This document shows, one piece after another, positions 24,103-34,974 of a stretch of DNA of 64,000 nt. The notes under the pieces were generated by a model. That model was not told where the DNA came from, searched no databases, and saw nothing but the letters and a program-made list of their open reading frames with translations. The position numbers were made by a program, and so were the translations under genes. Source of the DNA: Scalesia atractyloides (Eukaryota > Streptophyta > Magnoliopsida > Asterales > Asteraceae); the NCBI GenBank assembly GCA_947069175.1, contig CAMTDV010000002.1, positions 10,222,988-10,286,987 of the forward strand, in the 5' to 3' direction. How positions within the stretch are numbered: the first letter of the stretch is position 1; each line of letters starts with the position of its first letter.

Positions 24103-24690
24103 CGCTGGGTGAGGCTCGAACCCGAGACCTCCCGTACGCGTGCACGCAGCTCTACCAACTGAGCTACGTGTTTAACCCGAAATATTTCTGTTTTTAATTA
24201 TGTTTATATATTAATTAGATTAATCCAAAAATCAATTTATTTCTAAAAAGATTTTACTGAATCGGACCGGTGCGCTCCACAGGTCTCGAACCCGGGACCT
24301 GTGGGTTGAGTTAACACACAGTCCACCGCTGGACTGTGTGTCTAACTTGTTAAATAATCCGATTTATATTATACTTATATACAAACTGAACATTTCCATT
24401 TCTGTCTTAAATAAAAAGTTTAATAATTATCCGGGCCGGTGCGGTAGCCCGGACTCGAACTCGTGTCCTGTGATTTAAACATACACACAGTCCACCGCTG
24501 GACTGTGTGTCTATCTTGGTTATTATTCCGGTTATTATTATACCTAACATATACAGCGGTGACTCGGTTCGGTTAACAAAAAGACATTTTTATTAAGGCA
24601 AGCATGCGTGGGACAAGATTCGAACTCGAGACGTTTACGTGTTTAATGTGCACACAGTCCACCGCTGGACTATGTGTCTAACCCGAGTAA
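24103..24690 (-). repeat. Four tandem ~170-bp units each carrying a tRNA-like sequence
   Basis: Each unit has on the minus strand a box-A-like and a box-B-like element at tRNA spacing. Unit 1 (24103-24172): TAGCTCAGTTGGTAGAGC and GGGTTCGAGCC. Units 2-4 (24262-24350, 24431-24520, 24600-24683) share CACAGTCCAGCGGTGGACTG as box-A region (CATAGTCC in unit 4), and CGGGTTCGAGACC, GTTCGAGTCC and TCGAATC forms as box B. The common GTCCACCGCTGGAC core recurs at 24321, 24490 and 24657, about 168 bp apart. Between them lie AT-rich linkers with TTATACTTATA words. They look like tRNA-derived pol III modules captured in an LTR and then amplified. Complete cloverleaves with good acceptor stems are not evident, so they are not called tRNA genes. 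Confidence 0.8.
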
Positions 24691-25117
24691 TAACTTGATT
24701 TTAATTATACTTATACACTACATAAACTTCGTCTTCTTCGTTGATTTTAACCAGAATCGGAAGTCCGACTGGTTTGATGATTAAATCATGTTCGTTAGTG
24801 TCTGATGGTTAAATACATGTGAGATTATATAAAAAGAATGAAAGATTTAAGCGTAAGGTATACCGACTGACTCCTCTGTCTCTCCGGCAGAACTCCGGCG
24901 ACAGCAAAAGATTCCGGCGTCGTGTGTCTTGTAGCAGGGAGTCTTCAGCAAGCTTGAAAAGGATGTGGGTGACTTCGGTATAAGCTCAGGGGGTTCAGTA
25001 AGGCTCGGAAGTGAAGGATTCGGTTTTCCGGCGAGGTACAGAAATTTTCCGGCGAATGGAATTACGTCGGGTAAAGGTGCGGTTTTGAGCGAAAAAGCTT
25101 GCAGAGGTTTGAGGGGG

Positions 25118-25127
25118 TATTTATAAG
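25118..25127 (-). promoter_or_regulatory. Putative TATA box of LTR C
   Basis: The minus strand reads TGCCTTATAAATACCCCC, a canonical plant TATA box. Downstream (towards lower coordinates) lies a transcribed-leader-like, GC-richer stretch with repeated TTCCGGCG/CGCCGGAAA words. The open frame 24847-25176 spans the TATA box and so is not a gene. Confidence 0.65.
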
Positions 25128-25378
25128 GCAGGTTATCGATGAATTCGGTCCAATTTCCGACTTGATTCAAAGTCATTACGTTTTCCAGCGGTTATAGTTT
25201 GTGTCGCGGGTTCAGACGTCGGTTATAACCGATGTGGGTTTAAAGTTTACGTTAAGAATGAAAGAAACATTCCAATCTCGCGAGATCGCCAGGATTTCCG
25301 ACGACTGCATTTGGGCGCGCCGATTTCGTATTCGGAAAACATGTTATGAATTAATTGATTCTAATAATTAAAAGAATC

Positions 25379-25463
25379 ATCAGTGGCGCAGTGGTTGAGT
25401 GTGTGTGTGATAAGTCTGCTGAACCGGTATACTGACCCGGGTTTGAAACCCGGCAGAAACATA
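25379..25463 (+). repeat. Fifth tRNA-like sequence in LTR C, opposite strand
   Basis: It reads AGTGGCGCAGTGGTTGAGTG (box A form of tRNA-Leu/Ser/SINE heads) and 40 bases later CCGGGTTTGAAACCCGG, a box B inside a perfect 5-bp T-arm-like stem. A short T run follows 15-20 bases later. It faces opposite to the four-unit array and may be a SINE head or a tRNA relic. Confidence 0.7.
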
Positions 25464-25646
25464 TTATTTTTATTTTCTTATTTTAACAGTTTTTCAAAAA
25501 CAATTTATATATTCCAATATAATAATTAATTATGTATCGTTTAAAATTATTTTGGGCATTAAATTTGCAACGAAATTTTTAACTGATTGTTCGGTTAATA
25601 AACGGAGCGGGTTTGGTAAAATCCGTTTTTGACGGATGTTACATTT

Positions 25647-25744
25647 CATGCAATTCACGAAGTTTAGTTGTTCAAAACACATAATTATATCATATAATTC
25701 ACTGTTTATTGTACAAAATTGTCCCAAAAGTGACAGTTGTCACA
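25647..25744 (-). repeat. LTR2 distal end
   Basis: CATGCAATTCACGAAGTTTA through GTGACAGTTGTCACA matches the end of LTR4 (40567-40661). It is followed directly by TAAAC (25745-25749), the target-site duplication, proving that it is the outer end of the interrupted LTR2. Confidence 0.9.
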
Positions 25745-25749
25745 TAAAC

Positions 25750-25990
25750 AATTATGAGCCAATATAATCCTTAATCATTAAGAGGCATAAAAGGTCTTAA
25801 CCAGTCATAAGAGGTCAGCAACGATCTTGGTCTTCATCATGTTGTCGTCTGCTATAAATCAAGAAGTCTTTTAGCCGCTTCAGAAACTCCGTTATAAAAT
25901 TTCCCCACAACTCTCCACTCCTCAAGGCCATGGTGCGGGCACTTTTTAGAAGTGCCTTGAACCTGGTCCATGTCTCGTAAATGGACTACT
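25750..25990 (-). pseudogene. Retrotransposon gag relic in the original target DNA, unit 1
   Basis: The minus strand encodes, with frameshifts, KKCPHHGLEEWRVVGKFYNG and SEATKRLLDL, close to the block HGL..W..VQ.FYNGL..STR..ID of Athila/Tat-type plant Ty3 gag proteins (recalled family pattern). It lies immediately outside the TAAAC target site, so element A inserted into an older retrotransposon. The duplicate is at 40667-40910. Confidence 0.6.
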
Positions 25991-26420
25991 TAAATGCATA
26001 AATATTATTTGGAATCATCATTAATATTAGAATAAATTTAGCACACTTCCTGATGTAACACACGTAATTTCATGAAAATACCGACTCTATTTATTAACGA
26101 ATTGAAAATACCAACCGTATAAGCACAAAGTCATTTAGCTATGCTCTTGTTAATTAATTTAAATCTATTTCATAGTGAAAATAGTTTCATGTGTAACAAT
26201 GCATGTATAAAGAAAACAATGAATTAATCAAATTAATTCCACTAAGAAATTGAATCATGATTCTTAATAACTAAAAGCACATGAGTTGGAGATTCAACTT
26301 ACAAACATAATGTACTTAAAAGCATAAGTTTCTAGACATAAAACAGTTGCTTCCATTTGAATTTAAAGTCAGTTATCAAATAATCAATTATTTACCTATT
26401 ATGTTTATAGTTGAATATAA
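25991..26420. other. Duplicated right flank, unit 1
   Basis: AT-rich, no genes seen. It is nearly identical to 40911-41337. It ends at the duplication junction, where GTTGAATAT (flank) meets ACATTCGTATTC (LTR interior). Confidence 0.8.
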
Positions 26421-29264
26421 ACATTCGTATTCTTATGGTTAAGTATAATACTTGTATATTGTATAATGGTATGTTCACAAAATATTAATGGTATATAATG
26501 GCATGCACTTGTACGTATAGGAATACGTATTTTTCTTGTATTTATTACCCCTATTTTTGTGTATACTTAAATTATATAATTTTAAGATATATTCAAATTG
26601 GTATTTGTATTATTATGCTTGGCAAGTATATGTATCCCAAAATAATATATATTTTTGCGATTAGTTCTACAAAAATATATATTTTAGTTTACACCAAAAC
26701 AATATATTTTTAGGGGTTTATTTATATACTTCGAAAATAATATGTTTTTAGTATCGACGAAATACGATATAGTTTATGTACTTGTAAAAATATATATTTT
26801 GTCACTTGTTCGGTTTTGAAAATATTACTTACCAAGCTTCAGTATGGTATATATTTTTAATCCATAATTCATATATAGTCCGTTCATTCAAATAGTCCAT
26901 ATTTGTTTCTATTTATGGTTATGGATAAGTATATATATTTTGTAATTCTTTGTTTGCCACTTATTATGTATTTATTTGTATGATTTATTTTTCAAGCTCC
27001 TAACTATATACATGTGTAATACAATCAATAAACACATAACTTATGATTCTTATGATCACTAAAAATATATTTTTCGTAAAATATATATTTAAACCCATTT
27101 TTATCTTTATAAAAATCATGACTTCTTGAACTTATATTTTATACGAAAACATGGGGATTTTTATGTTTATGGTTTTTAAACAAGTTTGCTTGTAAGAACT
27201 TTATAACCATATATTTTTCTAAGTGTTTAATTTTTATACAAATTTCGCCATAATCTCACCTATATTTAGGAGGCTTCCTATGTTTTTAAAACATGTGTTA
27301 GGCTTCAAAACTCATCAATTTACTCATCACAACTTCAACAAGTACTCTTTATACATATATAAGCATTTTTTTTGGTCATGGTGAACTTGGATGTTTACCA
27401 AAACATGTAGTCTTTTATTTTTGTGATTATGATGTTCATAAATCTTCAAAAATGGTTTTAGTTATTATTATTTACTAACTTTGTTAAAAATCATTTTTAA
27501 CATCATGTATATATATATTTTAGAAAGCATCATAAGTTACTTTAATCACATTTTCAAGTTCTTCTAATTTATAAACATATTTGTTAAGACTTTTTAGAAA
27601 ATAATTTATGAACTTAGGTCCATCCAAATCAAGAAGTCAATAATTTGTATGTAACAACTTATACGCTTTAACAACTTCAGCTTTTATGTTCATCCATTTT
27701 TATTAACATGCTCATCATGAATCTTTCAAGATCTTTGTGTTCATTGTTAGATTATGTTTTTAATCATTATCTAACAAGTCCACAGATGATGTTTACCACT
27801 ACTACCTCAAACTACCAACTAACTACTTCATAACACAACATAAGCAATTTGTTTCTTATAATTTTTAGCTTAGTTTGAAGTGTTCTTCATTTTTGTTTTG
27901 TATGAACCTTTAGAAGTTATCTTGTACATAAGTTATATATACTTTAACTAGATGAAAATAAATTTTCAAGGGAACTTACTACTAGCACAAGGCTAGGGAA
28001 GCAAAACACAAGAACAGGAAGATGTAGATGAAGAAAATAGGTGGTTAATAGCTCCTTGAAGAGGTCCTTCCACTTCCCAGACTTGACACCTTCCTAGTTT
28101 GCCTTGAGATACCCTTGGGTCACCTTGGATTGCCTTGAAAATAGCTTGATGATGGAGGTGTAGTGGAGGTAGAAGTGGCCGTGAGGTAGGCAAGGAAGAA
28201 GAAAGAGATGAAGTTTTTCTTGGTTGGTGAAAGTGGTGATTATGTTGGGATAAGACCAAGTATTTATGAACTTACAAAACATGCATCCTCCAAGCCTTAA
28301 CATTACACACAAGGTCTTGTGTCCAAGATTAGACAACATGTGGGCTTGGGGGACCCATATGTTGGTCGTCCACCATATACTTGTTTGTGTTTTAACTAGG
28401 TTAGTTTGTTGAGTTAAGGATTTTGTTAGGATTAGGGGTTTAGTTAGGGGGGTTTAAGTGTACTAGGGTTTTGATGTATTTTGAGATACAAGATGCCATA
28501 TACTAGCTTAATAGTGTTAGACAATGTTAACTAGTTTATATTTTATGTCTAGTTCGTGTTCGGTTGCTTAACGGGTGCTAGATTCGTTAACGGGTCCTTA
28601 AACGAAGGTTTAAGCAACTTGTAGGGATTTTAGGGATTTTCAATCAAAACCATGTGTTTAATGTTTATAACTAGTTGTATGATGTTAAAACATTGTTAAC
28701 TAGTTCATATGATGTTTCAGATTGTGTCCGGGTGTTCGTTTCGTTGTCGGTTCGTTAAAACGTTACTTTCAAGACTTATGTGATATGATATGTTTTTTGT
28801 GCCAACTTGATACTTCCAATATCCTTTAAGCATTGTATGATGTTTTACATTATTTCTGCATATTACATAAGCTCGTATTTGCTGAATTGTGTTTAGTGTA
28901 TATTTTAGACAGTTTTTAGTTGACGTATAGTTTCCCGAAAATGTTAGCATTAATCCTTGCTTTCCCACCTGGGTTTTAAAGTACAGTTTGCGTTGGACTC
29001 TCATCTAAGTCCTAAATCTGTCATTTAACTGCGTACTGACACTGTGCTGCCATATCTAGTCTAATAGTTGTTTCCGACGCACTGTTTCAAGCAGTTTATA
29101 AATGGTAACCACTAAACAATTAATATGCATCATGTAATATATTCAATGAACTTTCTAGATTGATGCCATGCAATTCACGCAGTTTAGTTGTTCAAAACAC
29201 ATAATTATATCATATAATTCACTGTTTAATGTATAGAATTGTCCCAAAAGTGTTAGTTGTTACA
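26421..29264 (-). repeat. LTR3, partial (3' LTR of copy B)
   Basis: Corresponds to 6169-9018 of LTR1 and ends GTTAGTTGTTACA at the PPT. The first ~1.46 kb of the LTR is missing because the duplication breakpoint lies inside it. Confidence 0.9.
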
Positions 29265-29299
29265 TACTCCCCCCGTTAAAAAGAATTTTGTCCCGAAAT

Positions 29300-31090
29300 T
29301 CAAGCTGAGTCATCTGTTGCAGGAGTCTTCTCAAACAGGTGAGGGTATTTGGCTTTGATTTGATCCTCACGTTCTCAAGTATACTCGGGTCCGTGCTTTG
29401 AGTTCCAACGAACTTTGACTAACTTGATACGACTTCTCCAAGTTTTCTGGACTTTCCAATCCATAACCTCAACAGGTTTTTCAGTAAATTGGAGCTTATC
29501 GGCTATATGAATCTCTTTCGCAGGGATGATAACTGTTTCTTGCGTTGGGCTCTTCTTGAGATTTGACACATGGAAGGTGCCATATACACTACTAAGTTCA
29601 TCAGGTAATTTCAACTTGTAGGCAACGTTACCAACCTTTGCTAAAATTTCGAATGGTCCGATGTACCGCGGGTTAAGCTTCCCGCGCTTACCAAATCTGG
29701 CTACGCCTTTCCAAGGTTAGACTTCCAACAAAACCTTGTCTCCGACCTCGAAAGATAATTGTTTTCTTCTCTTGTCCGCGTAGGTCTTTTGTCTGTCACA
29801 AGCCACCTTGATACGGTCTCGGATTTGGAATATCTTATTAGTAGTCTCTTGGACTAATTCGGGACCAATTAACTGTTTGTTTTTAACTTCCGCCCAACAT
29901 AGCGGAGAACGACACTTTCGACCATAGAGAGCTTCGAACGGCGCGGCTTGAATGCTTGTGTGGTAACTGATGTTATAGGAAAACTCCACCAAGGGTAGGT
30001 AAGTATCCCAATTGCCTAGATCCATCACACATGCACAAAGCATATCTTCAAGCGTTTGGATGGTTCGTTCACTCTGGCCGTCGGTTTGAGGATGAAAGGC
30101 CGTGCTTAGATCTAGTCAAGATCCAAATGCCTTTTGAAAAGATTGTCAAATTCTTCACACGAAGCGACCGTCTCGGTCTGAGATGATATAAATAGGCACT
30201 CCATGACGAGCCACTATAATTAATAAGTAAAATAATTAATAAGTAACAATTAATAATTAATATTAATATTATTAATAATTAATAACTAGTAATTATTAAT
30301 TATTAGTTATTAATTATTATTAATTATTATTATTAATTATTAATAATAATAGTAAGTAATAGTAATAATATTAAAATAATAAAAGTATTAAAAAATATAT
30401 ATATTATTATAATATTAAGTCTACTATTAATTAGATTCTATTATAAGTGAATAAATAAATAAACAAATAGTTAATAACTAATAAGTAAAATAGTTAATAA
30501 GTAATAATTAATAATAACAATAATTAATAATTAATAATTAATAATAATAAAGTAAAAGTAAAAATATTAAAATACTAAAAGTATTAAAAAATATATATTA
30601 TTATAATATTAAGTCTACTATTCATTAGCTTCTATTGTTTTTCTAAGATATAACTCGGCTAATTTCTTTGTGCTGTCTTTCTCACGAATTTGTAGAAAAT
30701 GCACGGACTTTGTCAATCTATCCACTATTACCCAAATCATGTCCTGACCTCTTGAGGTTCTGGATAATTAGTCCATGGATATTTGCTCCCATTTCCATAC
30801 GGGGATCTCGGGTTGTTGTAATTACCCCGAAGGTTTCTGATACTCGGCCTTAACTTTTGCGCAAGTTAAACAATTGCTGACATAAGTCGTGATGTCGCTT
30901 TTGAGGTTGGGCCACCAATAATATTCCTTCAAATCTTGGTACATTTTATCCGAACCCGGATGGATTGAATATTTAGACTTGTGTGCCTCGTCCAACACTA
31001 CTTCCCGAAGACCGCCAAAAAGTGGGACCCAAACTCGTCCCATAAGGTATAAATTTCCATCTTCCTTTAGCACTAATTGTTTCTCCATAC
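29300..31090 (-). pseudogene. Ty3 integrase (copy B), broken
   Basis: It keeps a better N-terminal zinc-binding region than copy A: HKSKYSIHPGSDKMYQDL, then YYWWPNLKSDITTYV and CLTCAKVKAEYQKPSG (30822-31088), the HHCC module of retroviral-type integrases. The core (29717-30180) has IISDRD and LPLVEFSYN, and APFEALYGRKCRSPLCW. The C-terminal part (29375-29614) has the chromodomain-like RWNSKHGPEYT. The AT-rich block 30218-30630 splits the core at the same place as in A, and a frameshift precedes 30120. The protein cannot be made. Confidence 0.85.
30218..30630. repeat. AT-rich insertion inside integrase B
   Basis: Counterpart of 9973-10388, with the same borders (GCCACT on the left, TTTTTCTAAGATATAACTCG on the right) and several small indels between the copies. 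It was therefore present before the tandem duplication. Confidence 0.8.
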
Positions 31091-31229
31091 CTCGGAGAAG
31101 TTATGCTTTAATGTTCTCTTCCTTGAGTGCTTCTACTTGCGTGTCATGAATCTGAGTAGTAAGCTTTGTTTGAATGGTCATCTCTAACGCTCAAACCCTT
31201 AAGGTTTTAACTCGTTCCTTACGGCTCCA

Positions 31230-32480
31230 CGCATCTGCTACGACGTTTGTTTTGCCCGGATGGTACTTGATCTCGCAATCATAATCATTTAACAGTTAAG
31301 CCCAACGCCACTGGCGCATATTTAATTCTTTCTGATTAAATATATGTTGCAAACCTTTGTGGTCCGTGAATATAGTACACTGAGTACCATATAAATAATG
31401 ACGCCATATCTTCAAGGCGAATACCACCGCACCTAACTCAAGGTCGTGTGTGGTGTAGTTCTTTTCATGCACCTTTAGTTGTCGTGATGCATATGCGATG
31501 ACTTTTTCCTGTTGCATAAGCACGTAACCTAATCATTGATGCGAAGCATCACAGTACACCACGAAATCATCGGTACCTTCAGGGAATGAAAGAATCGGTG
31601 CCTCACACAATTTATCCTTTAGGAGTTAAAACGCTTCTTCTATTTTCTCTCCCAATCGAACTTCCGGTCTTTCGGCGTGAGTGAGGTTAGCGGTTGAGCA
31701 ACTTTGGAAAAGTTCTCAATAAATCTCTGATAGTAACCCGCTAAACCCAAAAATTGTCGAACCTCGATTGGCGTCTTGGGTGCTTCCCAATTCTTGATTG
31801 CTTCTATCTTTGACGGGTCTTCATGAATACCTTTCTCGTTCACTACATGCCTGAGAAATTGCACCTCACGAATCCAAAACTCACATTTAGAAAATTTCGC
31901 GTAAAGCTTCTCTTCCTTCAATAGCTCAAAGATGGCTCTCAAATGTTGCTCATGCTCGACCTTCGACCTTGAATATATTAATATATCGTCGATAAATACT
32001 ATCACAAATTTGTCAAGGTATGGTTGCACACTCGATTCATTAAATCCATAAATACTGCTGGTGCGTTGGTTAAGCCAAACGACATAACGAGAACTCGTAG
32101 TGACCATAACGAGTTCAAAACGCCGTCTTCGGTATGCTCTCTTCTTGTACCCGCAACTGGTGATATCCAGACCTTAAGTCTATCTTGGAGTAGAAACTCG
32201 ATCCTTGCAATTGGTTGAACAAGTCATCACTCGGTAATGGGTACTGATTCTTGATAGTGAGCTTATTCAACTCTTGGTAGTATATGCACATCCTGAACGC
32301 CCCGTCCTTTTTCTTCACAAATAAGATTGGGGCTCCCCAAGGCGAAAAGCTTGGTCGAATGATCCCTTATCCAACAACTCTTGAAGTTGTGTGGTTAACT
32401 CCTGCATCTCTAAAGGTGCTAGACGATATGGAGACTTGGCTACAGGTGCAGCTCCTGGCACCAAGTCGATGTGAAACTCG
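31230..32480 (-). pseudogene. Ty3 reverse transcriptase-RNase H (copy B), broken
   Basis: RT pieces are KKKDGAFRMCIYYQELNKLT and KIDLRSGYHQLRV (32115-32318), VIVFIDDILIYSRSKVEHEQ with the intact F-I-D-D catalytic box, and GLAGYYQRFIENFSKVAQPL (31640-32107). RNase H is at 31296-31523 (IFTDHKGLQHIF). Frameshifts at about 32110 and 32030 and a stop near 31630 break the frame. Its catalytic box IDDILIYS is more canonical than that of copy A (IDDLSIYS), pointing to a change in A after duplication. Confidence 0.9.
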
Positions 32481-33075
32481 ACTTGCCGTTGTGGTGGTAA
32501 TCCTGGCAAGTCCTTAGGGAAAATTTCAGGGTATTCTTTTACCACATGAATTTCTTCACGCTTGGGCTTCTCGGCCTTCTTATCAACTACATGTGCTAGG
32601 AAGGCTATGCAACCCTTCCGTAAGCACACTCTAGCTTTCATACAATTAATGATCCGCAATGGTGTGTCGCGCTTTTCTCCGTGAATAACAATGTCTCCTC
32701 ATTCAGTAGCGGTACGCGGATAATCTTCTCATGACACACGACTTCGACTCGGTTATCGGACAGCCAATCCATACCGACTACTACGTCCAAGCTACCTAAC
32801 TGAACGGATAAGAGATCGATGTTGAACCTTTGCTAACCCAGCTCAAACGAACATCCTTTAATGATTTCTTTCGACTCAACTAATTTACTGTTTGCCAGCT
32901 CTATAGAATAGGGGACATCTAGCTTACTGGATGCTACGCGCAATATATTTTTAAATTCCATGGAAATAAAGCTAAAATCGGCACCGGTATCAAATAATAT
33001 GGATGCAAAATGATTTTTGATAGGGAACATACCAGTGACCACGTTAGGGTTTCTGCATGCATCCTTTGCCCCAAT
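32481..33075 (-). pseudogene. Ty3 protease and linker (copy B)
   Basis: The active site appears as LFDTGADFSFIS, the canonical DTGAD form, inside the 32833-33297 frame. The linker HVVKEYPEIFPKDLPGLPPQ (32315-32659) precedes RT. A frameshift near 32690 and a stop near 32833 separate the pieces. Confidence 0.85.
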
Positions 33076-34093
33076 CACAAAAGCTCTCCCACGAGCTTGA
33101 TTTCCCTTGGGACAATCTTTCTTCCAATGATCCTTGCTTCCACAACCATAGCATCCAGTTTCACGCCCAGCTCCATTCCCATTTCCATTACCCACACCGT
33201 TTCCGTTTCCTCCCCTTCCTGTCGTCGCCCAACATGTCTCAGAACGGTGGCCAACCTTGCCACACTTGTCACACTTAGAAACTTGACAAGCACCCAAATG
33301 GTGATACTTGCACTTGTCACATTTAGGATAGGGGCCTTCATACTTCTTAAGACCAGTGGTGGTTGTAGCTACGAAAGCTCTTGTTCCCGTGGCTGATTAG
33401 CCACTCTCCTCTTGTTACACTGTTGTTGTTGGAATGGTTAGCGTGATTATTATTGTTGTAGTTCGCCTGTGTACCCTTCTTGAAGTGTGAATATCCTTTT
33501 CCTGCCATTTACTGATTCAACGTGCGGTTCTTTCTTTTCTGCCCCTTTCACAAACAATTTCTTCATTCTCACGGCATCTTTTGTGAGACTAACAGCCAGT
33601 GTCACAACAAAGGTAATGGTAGCAGGGCTCGACGCAGTCACCATGCTACTGATTTCGGGTAGTAAACCCCAGATATAGCGCTCGATGCGCTTGAACTCCG
33701 GTGTTACAAGGTATGGTATCACGCGAGATAGATCATGGAATCTCTGGGTATAACCCACAATGTCAGATCCCTTCATAGTTAAGTTCAAGAACTCGGTTTC
33801 TAGCTTCTGCAGGTCAGCCCTTGAACAATATTTTTCTCTCATTCTTTCCTTCAAACTTTCCCAAGTCATCCCATAAGCAGCGTCATCACCCAGCGTTTGC
33901 ACTTGTAGGTTCCACCATGTAAGTGCTTCATCAATGAACAAACCAGTAATAAAAGTGACTTGCTATTCCAGGGAACATTTGCTCATTCAGAGTGTGGAAT
34001 CTGTTTTCTCTGTCCAGCGTACAAAGGCCACGGCACCACTATTGCCATCGTAATTCAGCGGCCTGCAGTCCAAAAACTGCTTGTAGGTGCACC
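33075..34093 (-). pseudogene. Ty3 gag exon 2 with zinc knuckles (copy B)
   Basis: The capsid-like part (33450-33941) reads FIDEALTWWNLQVQTLGDDA, MREKYCSRADLQKLETEFLN and FHDLSRVIPYLVTPE and is one continuous frame over 163 codons, longer than in copy A. Knuckles CDKCGKVGHRSETC and CYGCGSKDHWKKDC follow in the 32833-33297 frame. Frameshifts at about 33480 and 33300 separate the parts. Confidence 0.85.
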
Positions 34094-34190
34094 CTGAAAT
34101 GTTTATAAACAGATTATGAATGAGAAAATAATGAAACACACGAATGGATTAAAAAGAATTATTTGAGTTGTAACAACAACTGACTATTAC
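34094..34190 (-). other. Predicted spliceosomal intron in gag (copy B)
   Basis: 97 bp with GTAATAG donor and a good TTTCAG acceptor before GGTGCACC. Exon phases agree with copy A. Confidence 0.7.
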
Positions 34191-34439
34191 CATTCGCTTG
34201 GTTCCTACCAGAGGAACCACCCTGTCCCTGGCTTCCTGATCCACCAGTTCCACCACTTCCCCCTCTCCGCCTATTCCACCAGTCCCTCCAATATTGCTTT
34301 CATTTCGGTTGGCCTCGTATTGGGCTAGGGCCTGGGATATTCTTTGTTCCAACAAAGCATTCGGTTCGGCCTCATTCCTAAGCATGGGTTGTGATTGGTT
34401 TACATTCCGAGTGCTAGGGGCTCTTCGTCTTGGTGGCTT
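34191..34439 (-). pseudogene. Ty3 gag exon 1 (copy B), start codon lost
   Basis: Same N-terminal coding block as 13945-14194, but the initiator ATG is AAG (34437-34439). A 1-base loss in the Gly-rich linker (near 34260) shifts the frame. Confidence 0.75.
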
Positions 34440-34517
34440 GATCTTTCAAGATAATATGGTAGCAAAGATTAGACGTTTTCATTATATATTCATTCAGTTA
34501 GTTATAATTTAGAATTA

Positions 34518-34577
<60 letters not shown>

Positions 34578-34974
34578 AGCAAGTAATCAAGCAATTAAAT
34601 AACACATAATAATTTAAATATATATATAAATGATCCATCAAATAAATAAGTCGGCTCCGCGCACTATACCATGCATAGAAATCAATATAATGCATCATAA
34701 CAAAGACATCAAGTTTTTATATAATAAGACAACTTGTTAAATGACCGTTTGTAAAGGAAACAATAATGACTCGGGTTACACCACCCGGTCATACAAGTTT
34801 AATATATATAAAAACAAAATCATCCTTCACTTGCGATCTTCATTCTTCGAGTTGTCTCTAAAACTTGACGTGTAGTCTTCATCAATAACGGGTACCTAGT
34901 TTTCGTCCAAAAGTACCTGCAAATAAAACCCTAAGTTGCTGGGGGGATGGTGGTGGGGTAGGGGTAACTAGACT

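Larger units (their letters stand above)
20851..25643 (-). mobile_element. Truncated Ty3/gypsy element C (gag + 5' LTR)
   Basis: Order on the minus strand: LTR (25643-23016), PBS (23013-22998), ~750-bp leader, gag (22243-20858), then truncation. No 3' LTR, pol or PPT is present. It sits inside LTR2 of element A and is absent from the equivalent position of unit 2 (LTR4). Its arrival or the accompanying ~460-bp loss therefore affected only unit 1. Confidence 0.85.
23016..25643 (-). repeat. LTR of element C (2.6 kb) with tRNA-like modules
   Basis: On + it runs from TGTCACACCCCGACCC to GACGGATGTTACA, about 2628 bp with TGT...ACA ends. It holds a 140-bp tandem duplication, four tandem tRNA-like units, a TATA box with leader, and a fifth tRNA-like sequence on the other strand. 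Only one copy of this LTR is present in the window. Confidence 0.85.
4710..25744 (-). mobile_element. Ty3/gypsy retrotransposon A (4.3-kb LTRs), decayed and interrupted
   Basis: The full element on the minus strand is LTR1 (3' LTR, 4710-9018), PPT, internal region 9019-16053, PBS, and LTR2 (5' LTR, 16054-19813 plus 25647-25744). A 5-bp target-site duplication TAAAC flanks it at 4705-4709 and 25745-25749. Domain order gag-PR-RT-RH-IN identifies Ty3/gypsy. A C-terminal chromodomain-like segment and the very long LTRs suggest a chromovirus such as Tekay/Del, an inference. All ORFs are broken. LTR2 is interrupted by the unrelated block 19814-25643. Confidence 0.9.
6169..26420. repeat. Tandem segmental duplication, unit 1
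   Basis: This unit starts inside LTR1 at ACATTCGTATTC (6169) and ends in host flank at GTTGAATAT (26418). It repeats in the same order as 26421-41337. Without the nested block 19814-25646 (~5.8 kb), and allowing for ~460 bp lost from LTR2, it matches unit 2 in length (~14.9 kb). The two units share LTR part, internal region, second LTR and ~670 bp of right flank. Confidence 0.9.

Noticed and set aside
24847..25176. 109-codon frame on - in LTR C
   Set aside because: It contains the TATA box at 25118-25127, so its first part cannot be in the transcript. It is probably leader DNA.
24103..25463. Calling the tRNA-like units functional tRNA genes
   Set aside because: No unit shows a complete acceptor stem and clear anticodon arm by eye, and they lie in tandem in an LTR. 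tRNA-derived repeats are the safer call.
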